The translations under genes were made by a program, and so were the position numbers. From contig NZ_AP022605.1 of assembly GCF_010728155.1 (NCBI RefSeq), positions 1,178,001 to 1,242,000 of the forward strand: a DNA stretch of 64,000 nucleotides, given 5' to 3'. This document shows positions 57,956 through 64,000 of this stretch, in pieces (position 1 is the first letter of the stretch; each line of letters begins with the position of its first letter). Under the pieces are notes generated by a model. The model worked only from the letters and a program-made list of their open reading frames with translations, ran no database searches and was not told where the DNA came from. Origin of the DNA: Mycolicibacterium doricum (GTDB lineage Bacteria; Actinomycetota; Actinomycetes; Mycobacteriales; Mycobacteriaceae).

Positions 57956-59712
57956 CGGCCGCCGACCGGGTGCGCGCCGCCTACGCCGCCATCGATGCGG
58001 TGGACCGCCCGGAGATCTGGATCTGGTTGCGTCCCTTGGCCGATGCGCTCGCCGACGCCGAGGGGGTCGACGCCGCGCTCGAGGGTGGTGCGGATCTCCC
58101 GCTGGCCGGGCTCACCGCCGCGGTCAAGAACAACGTCGACGTCGCCGGGCTGCCCACCACGGCGGGCTGCCCGGCCTACGCGGCGGCGCCTGCGCTCACC
58201 GACGCCACGGTGGTGGCCCGGCTGCGGGCCGCCGGCGCCGTGGTGATCGGGGCGACCAACCTCGACCAGTTCGCCACCGGACTGGTCGGCACCCGCAGCC
58301 CGCACGGCGCCGTGCGCGACGCCCGACGCCCGGCCTACATCTCGGGCGGATCGAGCGCCGGTTCGGCGGTCGCGGTGGCCCTCGGCCTGGCCGACATCGC
58401 GGTCGGCACCGACACCGCGGGCTCCGGCCGGGTCCCCGCCGCGCTGCAGGGTGTCGTCGGGATCAAACCTACCTATGGTGTCGTGCCGACCGACGGGGTC
58501 GTGCCGGCGTGCCGGTCTTATGACTGCGTGACGGTGTTCGCCCGCGATCTCGACACCGCCGCCGCCGGCATGGGCGTGATGGGCGGCGGCGCGAGACAAT
58601 TCCCGCCGGACGCTCCGCTCGCCGCCCCGGCTGCGGCCCGGGTCGCGGTGCCGCACGACCTGCCGGGACTCAGTGCCGGCTGGCAGGCCGCCTTCCAGGC
58701 GGCCCGGGCGCGGCTCGAAACCGACGGGGTGTCCGTCCGCGAGATCGACATGGCGCCGTTCCTGGACGCCGCCCGCCTGCTCTACGACGGCGGCCTGGTG
58801 GCCGAACGGCACGAAGCGGTCGGTGATTTCGTCGACGCGCGCCCCGGCGACGTCGAACCGACGGTCCGCGGCATCATCTCGGCCGCGGGCGAGGTCCCGG
58901 CCACCCGGCTGCTGCGCGATCGGGTGCGTCTGGCCGAGCTCACCGCCGCGGCCATGGCCGCACTCGACGGCTGCGACGCCCTGCTCATCCCCACTACCAC
59001 CGAGCATCCGACGATCGCCGAGGTCACCGCCGAGCCGGTCGCGGTGAATTCGCGGCTGGGCACCTACACCAACTTCTGCAACCTCATGGACCTGTGCGCG
59101 GTCGCGGTGCCCAGCGGCACCGCCGACGGTGCACAGTTCGGGGTCACGGTCGTGGCGCGGGCGGGTGCGGACGCCGTCGCGCTCGACCTCGCCCGGCTGG
59201 TCACGCTGACCACCCCGCCGGTCGCCCAGCCCGGCGCGGCCGCGGTCGCGGGCACCGGCGGTGCGCCGTGGCCGACCCGGGCCGGTGCTTCGGTGACACC
59301 CCTGCTCGTCGTCGGCGCGCACCTGCGCGATCAACCGCTGGCCTGGCAACTGGAGCAGCGCGGCGGCCGCTGGCTGGGTCCCGCGCTCACCGCGCCGCTG
59401 TATCGGCTGGCCCACCTGGACACCACCCCGCCCAAGCCGGGGCTGGCACGCGTCGGCGCCGACGACGGCGTGGCGATCGGCGGTGAACTGTGGCTGATCG
59501 GCACGGCGATGCTCGGCGATTTCCTGGCCGCGCTGCCCGCGCCCATGTCGCTGGGCTGGGTGACGCTCTCCGACGGCACGGAGGTGGTGGGCTTCGGGTG
59601 CGCGCTGGACGCCTTCTCCGCCGGTGCGGACATCTCCGGCTACGGGGATTGGCGGTCCTACCTGCGGCACCTCGCCGAGGCGCAGGCGGGTCAGCCCGGG
59701 GAGCGCGTGTAG
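57952..59712 (+). CDS. Allophanate hydrolase
   Basis: A 586-aa amidase that converts allophanate to ammonia and CO2. The Ser-cisSer-Lys triad is visible: Lys in TAAVKNNVDVAGLP (about 58), SGGSSAGSAVAVALG (Ser pair about 132-157), GTDTAGSGRVPAA. The C-terminal AtzF-type domain (about 430-586) includes LFAHL-like LLVVGAHLRDQPLAWQLEQR. It ends the operon and overlaps the convergent TetR gene by 22 bp. Confidence 0.93.
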   Translation: MTAADRVRAAYAAIDAVDRPEIWIWLRPLADALADAEGVDAALEGGADLPLAGLTAAVKNNVDVAGLPTTAGCPAYAAAPALTDATVVARLRAAGAVVIGATNLDQFATGLVGTRSPHGAVRDARRPAYISGGSSAGSAVAVALGLADIAVGTDTAGSGRVPAALQGVVGIKPTYGVVPTDGVVPACRSYDCVTVFARDLDTAAAGMGVMGGGARQFPPDAPLAAPAAARVAVPHDLPGLSAGWQAAFQAARARLETDGVSVREIDMAPFLDAARLLYDGGLVAERHEAVGDFVDARPGDVEPTVRGIISAAGEVPATRLLRDRVRLAELTAAAMAALDGCDALLIPTTTEHPTIAEVTAEPVAVNSRLGTYTNFCNLMDLCAVAVPSGTADGAQFGVTVVARAGADAVALDLARLVTLTTPPVAQPGAAAVAGTGGAPWPTRAGASVTPLLVVGAHLRDQPLAWQLEQRGGRWLGPALTAPLYRLAHLDTTPPKPGLARVGADDGVAIGGELWLIGTAMLGDFLAALPAPMSLGWVTLSDGTEVVGFGCALDAFSAGADISGYGDWRSYLRHLAEAQAGQPGERV

Positions 59713-60371
59713 CGGGTGACTTCGGCGCTGCTGCGGGCGCGCACCGCGTCGGTGGCGTTGTCCGGGATACCGAGCACGCGCAGGCAGGCATCGGCGACGT
59801 GGAAGGGCAGCTCGTCGCGCTGTGCGCGCGCCGGCACCGACCACATGTTCACCAGCGACTCGACCAGCCGGAACGGCAGATCGGCGGCGGCCTCGTGGAC
59901 CCCGGTCTGTTCGACGACCGCGCGGCTGAGCGCCAGGTAGTGCAGCCGCAGCCGCTCCCGGTCCGACCAGAAGGGCTCGAGGCGTGCACCACGCAGTTCC
60001 GGCAGCAGATACAGCGCGCCGAGATTCCACCGCCCGCTGAGCAGCTGGTCACCGTCGAAGGCGGCGAGCGCGTGCAGGTGTTCGGCGGCCGTGAGCGCAG
60101 GCTGCGCGCCCAGCAGGGTGGGGATGAACGCCAGCGTCGGACTGACGGTCTGGCTGAGCAGGGCGCACAGGATGTCGTCCTTGGTCTTGAAATAGTGATA
60201 CAGCGACGCCTGCCGGATGCCGACCGACTCCGCGATGGTCCGCGTCGAGGTGCCCGCATAGCCCAGCGTGGTGAACAATTCCCCTGCGGCGTCGAGGATT
60301 TCTTCGCGAGCGGTCATCCCCGGACGCCGTGCGTCATGCAGGCGTGGGCGCCCGGCCCGGGTGAGCGGCAT
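59691..60371 (-). CDS. TetR family regulator of the guanidine-type cluster
   Basis: A 226-aa regulator with an N-terminal helix-turn-helix (TSTRTIAESVGIRQASLYHYFKTKDDIL) and a helical ligand domain. ATG 60371 is used; GTG 60389 is possible. It lies between the degradation genes and the transporter genes, divergent from the latter, with operators C and D in the shared promoter region and A and B before the other operon. It is therefore the likely local repressor of both. Confidence 0.85.
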   Translation of the reverse strand: MPLTRAGRPRLHDARRPGMTAREEILDAAGELFTTLGYAGTSTRTIAESVGIRQASLYHYFKTKDDILCALLSQTVSPTLAFIPTLLGAQPALTAAEHLHALAAFDGDQLLSGRWNLGALYLLPELRGARLEPFWSDRERLRLHYLALSRAVVEQTGVHEAAADLPFRLVESLVNMWSVPARAQRDELPFHVADACLRVLGIPDNATDAVRARSSAEVTRYTRSPG

Positions 60372-60415
60372 GACACCATCGTGGACCACGTCGGCGGCAG
60401 AATGCGACCCCCCTT

Positions 60416-60437
60416 GTTTCTGTCACACGACAGAAAC
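60416..60437. promoter_or_regulatory. Operator copy C (TetR promoter), 9-bp arms
   Basis: GTTTCTGTC-ACAC-GACAGAAAC is a perfect 9-bp-arm inverted repeat containing the CTGTCA..GACAG core, 45 bp upstream of the TetR start. It is the most symmetric copy, fitting autoregulation. Confidence 0.78.
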
Positions 60438-60514
60438 CTGCGATACGCATCTGGTTACCTGCGCCGTCGATTGGTTACGTCGGCGACACCCACGGCGCGG
60501 GCCCTCCGTGAAAA

Positions 60515-60528
60515 CTGTCAAGTGACAG
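60515..60528. promoter_or_regulatory. Operator copy D (ABC transporter promoter)
   Basis: CTGTCAAGTGACAG with CTGTCA/TGACAG arms, preceded by GAAAA as in copy B, 73 bp before the transporter ATP-binding gene. Confidence 0.75.
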
Positions 60529-60601
60529 GCTAGCGGTACACCGGTGTGCCGCCCGAAGACCGGTTCGAGCTATCTCGACTCACTTCCGCGGGAGCCGTGC
60601 G

Positions 60602-62596
60602 ATGGGCATCGCTGTATCCGAGATCGACACACCGGCGACGGTGCCGTCGACACCGGATCCGGTTGCGACCGTCGGCGACCTACGGGTGACGTTCCGCCGT
60701 AACGGCGCCGACGTCCAGGCGTTGCGCGGGGTCTCGCTGGCGATCGCGCACGGCGAGATCCTCGGACTGGTCGGCGAATCCGGCTCCGGCAAGAGTGTGC
60801 TCGGCTTCGGCCTGCTGGGCCTGCTGCCGCCGAACGCCACGGTGACCGGGACCGTGCGGGCCGCCGGATCGGACATGGTCCGCGGCGACGCCAAGGCGCT
60901 GCGCAAGGTGCGCCGCCTAGACCTGGGCGCGGTGTTCCAGGATCCGATGACGTCGCTGAACCCCACCATGCGGATCGGCAAGCAGGTCGCCGAAGCGGCC
61001 GGCAGCGACGACGAGGCGCTGCGCCTGCTCACCGCGGTCGGCATCCCCGACCCGGCCCGCCGGATGCGGGCCTACCCCCACGAACTGTCCGGCGGTCTGC
61101 GGCAGCGGGTGATGATCGCCATCGCGATCGCCGGTGACCCCGACCTGATCGTCGCCGACGAACCCACCACCGCACTCGACGTCACCGTCCAGGCCCAGGT
61201 CCTGCGCCTGCTGCGGCGGCTGCGCGACGAGATCGGCTGCAGCATCGTGCTCATCACCCACGACCTCGGGGTGGCCGCCCAGATATCCGACCGCATCGCG
61301 GTGCTCTACGCCGGCCGCATCGCCGAGATCGGTCCCAGCGCCCAGGTGCTCGGCGCCCCGGCCCACCCCTACACGCACGGTCTGCTGCGGTCGCGGCTCA
61401 CCCTGCAGACCGACCGCGACCGGCCGCTGGCCGCGCTGGCCGGATCGGTGCCCAGCCCCGTCGCCCCGCTGCCGGGCTGCCCGTTCGTCCCGCGCTGCCC
61501 ACTGTCGTCCGACGACTGCACCAAGAGCCCACCGGATCCGCTCGCCGTCGGCCCCGACCGGGTGAGCGCCTGCATCCGGCCCTTCGAGCAGGTCAACACC
61601 GAGCTGGGCGCCACGACGACCAACGTCGAGGACGCCTTCCCGGAAACGGCCGGCGCGGCAGAGGAACCCCCGTCGGTGGTGTTGCGCGCCGTCACCAAGA
61701 CGTTCACCGTCAACCGGCGCTGGCTGGACCGCTCGCCGGACAATCACGGCAAACTGCAAGCGCTGCGCGGAGTCTCGCTGTCGGTGGGGCACGGCGAATC
61801 GGTGGCGCTGGTCGGTGAGAGCGGCTCGGGCAAATCGACACTGCTGCGGGTCATCGCCGGGCTCGAACAGCCGACCACCGGTGAGGTCAGCCTCGCGGGC
61901 GGCGAGCGGCCGCAGATGGTGTTCCAGGAAGCTGGCGCGTCGCTCACCCCGTGGCTGTCGGTCGGCGAGCTGATCGGTGAGCGATTGCGGGCAACCCGGA
62001 TGTCGCGCGCCCAGCGCCGCGACCGGATCGCCGAGGTGCTCGACCGGGTCGGCCTGCCCGCCGAGATCGCCAAGTCGCGCGCGGCGCAGCTGTCCGGCGG
62101 TCAGCGGCAACGGGTTTCGCTCGCCCGCGCGACGGTGGTGCCGCCGTCGGTGCTGATGTGCGACGAGCCGACCAGCGCACTGGACGTCTCGCTGGCCGCG
62201 TCGGTGCTCAACCTCATCGGCGACCTGCGCCGCAGCCTGGACATGTCGGTGGTGTTCGTGACCCACGACCTGTCGGTGGCCCGGGTCGTCGCCGACCGCA
62301 TCGCGGTGATGTACCTCGGCCGGATCGTGGAGATCGGGCCGGCCGAGCGTGTCATCGGCCACCCGGCCCACCCCTACACCCAGGCGCTCGTCGACTCCAT
62401 CCCCGACCTGGGTCGTGAACCTCGCGCACTGGCCGGCGAACCGGCCAGCGCACTGTCGCCGCCGTCGGGCTGCGCCTTCCACCCGCGCTGCCCGCTGGCC
62501 GTGGACGCCTGCAGCGACGTCCAACTCGACGTCCGGCTCGAAGGTATCCCCGGTAACCCGCAACAGGTGGCGTGCATCGAGCGGAAGGCGGCCTGA
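60602..62596 (+). CDS. Fused double-ATPase subunit of a Dpp/Opp-type ABC importer
   Basis: A 664-aa protein joining DppD- and DppF-like ATPases. Domain 1 (about 20-330) has Walker A GESGSGKS, signature [17 protein letters not shown] and a Cys-rich oligopeptide-type C-terminus ([15 protein letters not shown]). Domain 2 (about 360-660) has [25 protein letters not shown] and [10 protein letters not shown]. The Cys motifs resemble those forming an iron-sulfur site in this subclass. ATG 60602 follows GGGAG. The stop shares a base with the permease start. Probable cargo is a small nitrogen compound, judging from the operators shared with the degradation genes. Confidence 0.9.
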   Translation: MGIAVSEIDTPATVPSTPDPVATVGDLRVTFRRNGADVQALRGVSLAIAHGEILGLVGESGSGKSVLGFGLLGLLPPNATVTGTVRAAGSDMVRGDAKALRKVRRLDLGAVFQDPMTSLNPTMRIGKQVAEAAGSDDEALRLLTAVGIPDPARRMRAYPHELSGGLRQRVMIAIAIAGDPDLIVADEPTTALDVTVQAQVLRLLRRLRDEIGCSIVLITHDLGVAAQISDRIAVLYAGRIAEIGPSAQVLGAPAHPYTHGLLRSRLTLQTDRDRPLAALAGSVPSPVAPLPGCPFVPRCPLSSDDCTKSPPDPLAVGPDRVSACIRPFEQVNTELGATTTNVEDAFPETAGAAEEPPSVVLRAVTKTFTVNRRWLDRSPDNHGKLQALRGVSLSVGHGESVALVGESGSGKSTLLRVIAGLEQPTTGEVSLAGGERPQMVFQEAGASLTPWLSVGELIGERLRATRMSRAQRRDRIAEVLDRVGLPAEIAKSRAAQLSGGQRQRVSLARATVVPPSVLMCDEPTSALDVSLAASVLNLIGDLRRSLDMSVVFVTHDLSVARVVADRIAVMYLGRIVEIGPAERVIGHPAHPYTQALVDSIPDLGREPRALAGEPASALSPPSGCAFHPRCPLAVDACSDVQLDVRLEGIPGNPQQVACIERKAA

Positions 62597-63480
62597 TGGC
62601 GGTCGCCCTGCCGGCACCGGCCCTGACCCGCGGCCGCCGGCGGCTGTTCACGCTGCCGCAGGCACGCTCGGACCTGGTCAATTGGATCGGCGTCTCCTCC
62701 GTCGTGCTCATCACGCTGATCGCGGTGGCGGTCCCGCTGCTCGCGCCGTACGACCCGCTCCTGCCGGTCGGGATGCCGCTGCAGGCGCCGCTCAAGGACG
62801 GCTTCCTGCTCGGCACCGACAGCGTCCTCGGCACCGACAGCGTCGGACGCGACATCCTGTCCCGCGTGCTCTACGGCGCCCGGTCGAGCTGGTTCGCCGC
62901 GCTGGCGGTGGTGGGCATCGGACTGCTGATCGGCGGCCTGGTCGGGCTGATCGCCGGGACGGTGGGCGGTTGGGTCGACTCGGCACTGATGCGCGTGACC
63001 GACGCCTTCCTGTCGCTGCCCGCGCCGGTGCTGGCCATCTCCGTCGTCGCCGCGCTGGGACCCGGGTTCGTGCACACGCTGATCGCCGTGTCGATCGTGT
63101 GGTGGCCGTTCTACGCCCGGCTGGTCCGCGGAGAGGTCGCCCGGCTGGCGGCCCGCCCGCACGTCGAAGCCGCGAAACTCGCCGGTGTGGGCGGCATCCG
63201 GCTGGCCCGGCGGCACCTGTTGCCGGGTGCGGTGCCCAACGCACTGGTGGCGGCCAGCCTCGACCTCGGCACGTTGATCCTCACACTGGCATCGCTGTCC
63301 TTCCTCGGGCTCGGACAGTCCGCTCCCGCACCGGAACTCGGCGCTGACTCGGCCCGCAACCTGAGCTACTTCCTGCAGCAGTGGTGGGTGCCGGTGATGC
63401 CCGGCGTCGGGGTCCTCGTCCTGGCGGTGATCGGCAACGTCGCCGGTGACTGCCTGCGCAACCTGATGAAGACGAAGTAG
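62596..63480 (+). CDS. ABC importer permease, DppC-like
   Basis: A 294-aa permease with an N-terminal helix (VSSVVLITLIAVAVPLLAPY), then five more, and the transport loop EAAKLAGVGGIRLARRHLLP (EAA motif). Starts at ATG 62596 overlapping the ATPase stop. Pairs with the DppB-like permease downstream. Confidence 0.9.
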   Translation: MAVALPAPALTRGRRRLFTLPQARSDLVNWIGVSSVVLITLIAVAVPLLAPYDPLLPVGMPLQAPLKDGFLLGTDSVLGTDSVGRDILSRVLYGARSSWFAALAVVGIGLLIGGLVGLIAGTVGGWVDSALMRVTDAFLSLPAPVLAISVVAALGPGFVHTLIAVSIVWWPFYARLVRGEVARLAARPHVEAAKLAGVGGIRLARRHLLPGAVPNALVAASLDLGTLILTLASLSFLGLGQSAPAPELGADSARNLSYFLQQWWVPVMPGVGVLVLAVIGNVAGDCLRNLMKTK

Positions 63481-63488
63481 GCCTGCCC

Positions 63489-64000
63489 GTGAAGACTTTC
63501 GTGACGACGCGGATCGCGGCCATGGTCGCCATCCTGGTCGCCCTGACCGGGGTGATGTTCGTGCTGCAACACATCTCGCCGCTCGACCCGGTCAAGGCGC
63601 AGCTCGGCGCCCAGGCCTCCCAGGAGGCCGTTGCCTCCCGCCGCGAGGCATTGGGTCTCAACGACCCGCTGCTGGTCCAGTTCTGGCGTTACCTCACCGG
63701 CGCCGTGCAGGGCAACCTGGGCACGTCGTACCGCACCCGGCATCCCGTCGCCTCCGATCTCGGTGACTTCGTGCCCGCCACCATGGAATTGGCGTTGTTC
63801 GGCCTCGCCATCGCCCTGGTACTCGCCGCCCTGCTGGCGTTCAGCACGACACTGAAGTGGCGTGGTTCGGCCGTGTTGCGCGGGATTCTGTTCACCGGTG
63901 CGTCGGCGCCGATGTTCCTGCTGGGCATCCTCGGACTGATCGTGTTCTACCAGCACCTGGGCTGGGTGCCGGCCAACGGCCGCACCGCCATCACCAATGT
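63489..64000 (+). CDS. ABC importer permease, DppB-like (partial)
   Basis: GTG 63489 opens a frame that runs off the window after about 170 codons. It has an N-terminal helix (AAMVAILVALTGVMFVLQHI), the DppB-type SRREALGLNDPLLVQFWRYL and GNLGTSYRTRHPV, then further helices. The substrate-binding protein has not appeared and is probably encoded downstream. Confidence 0.88.
   Translation, partial: MKTFVTTRIAAMVAILVALTGVMFVLQHISPLDPVKAQLGAQASQEAVASRREALGLNDPLLVQFWRYLTGAVQGNLGTSYRTRHPVASDLGDFVPATMELALFGLAIALVLAALLAFSTTLKWRGSAVLRGILFTGASAPMFLLGILGLIVFYQHLGWVPANGRTAITN

Overview
The window is high-GC actinobacterial DNA, almost certainly a Mycobacterium (Mycolicibacterium-type). Two antigen 85 mycolyltransferases, a class Ib nrdHIE/nrdF2 system, a DcpA-type GGDEF-EAL protein beside MoeY, and a ligB / cyp136-TetR-SDR-dinB / nrd / adhC gene order reminiscent of M. 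tuberculosis Rv3045-Rv3062 all support this. Names rest on motif and context recognition by eye; no database search was run.

Region 1 (1-16.0 kb) looks like an accessory island. It holds a cytochrome oxidase subunit I (ctaD, cut by the window edge), a sulfide:quinone oxidoreductase divergent from a HutC-type GntR regulator, an IS21-family and an IS3-family element (both with frameshifted transposases), a DUF2243-CtaG pair, and remnants of an IS5-type transposase and an NlpC/P60 hydrolase. These are followed by an extra antigen 85 paralogue, DsbA- and CcdA-like thiol-redox genes, a BlaI/M56 sensor-repressor pair, a CPLC membrane protein, and a rhodanese next to a broken TauE-like gene. Two operator families knit it together. 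A GGATGTACGTACAT palindrome links SQR/GntR to the rhodanese (a sulfide regulon). A 21-bp CCTACG...GTAGG site links the antigen 85 paralogue, dsbA-ccdA, blaI-M56 and the CPLC protein (an envelope thiol regulon).

Region 2 (16.2-29.5 kb) has a P-loop kinase, a flavoprotein-like gene, a tight three-gene operon (unknown - moeY - dcpA), and a lipid-catabolism block: MaoC hydratase, two acyl-CoA dehydrogenases, SDR, thiolase and an FCD-type GntR regulator.

Region 3 (29.6-41.6 kb) has ligB, a 15-bp tandem repeat, a membrane sulfite-oxidase-like molybdoenzyme, an HxlR regulator broken by an amber codon, a methyltransferase, an APH-like kinase, and a stand-alone LeuA regulatory domain behind a branched-chain leader peptide and attenuator. 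Then come cyp136-TetR-SDR, a frameshifted dinB and a 5'-truncated TetR gene.

Region 4 (41.9-52.1 kb) is the ribonucleotide reductase locus: nrdHIE and nrdF2, each behind a pair of NrdR-like boxes about 31 bp apart. Interspersed are a DUF5997/LysR-like pair, a geranylgeranyl-reductase-type flavoprotein with a divergent TetR gene, a main antigen 85 gene and adhC.

Region 5 (52.2-64 kb) is a nitrogen-scavenging cluster: two DUF1989 subunits, a biotin-dependent urea/guanidine carboxylase, allophanate hydrolase, a TetR regulator and an ABC importer. The family relationships fit guanidine degradation (guanidine to carboxyguanidine to allophanate to ammonia and CO2). Four copies of a CTGTCA-n2-TGACAG-type operator flank both transcription units. 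The number of broken genes is high; some could be sequencing errors and should be confirmed from reads.
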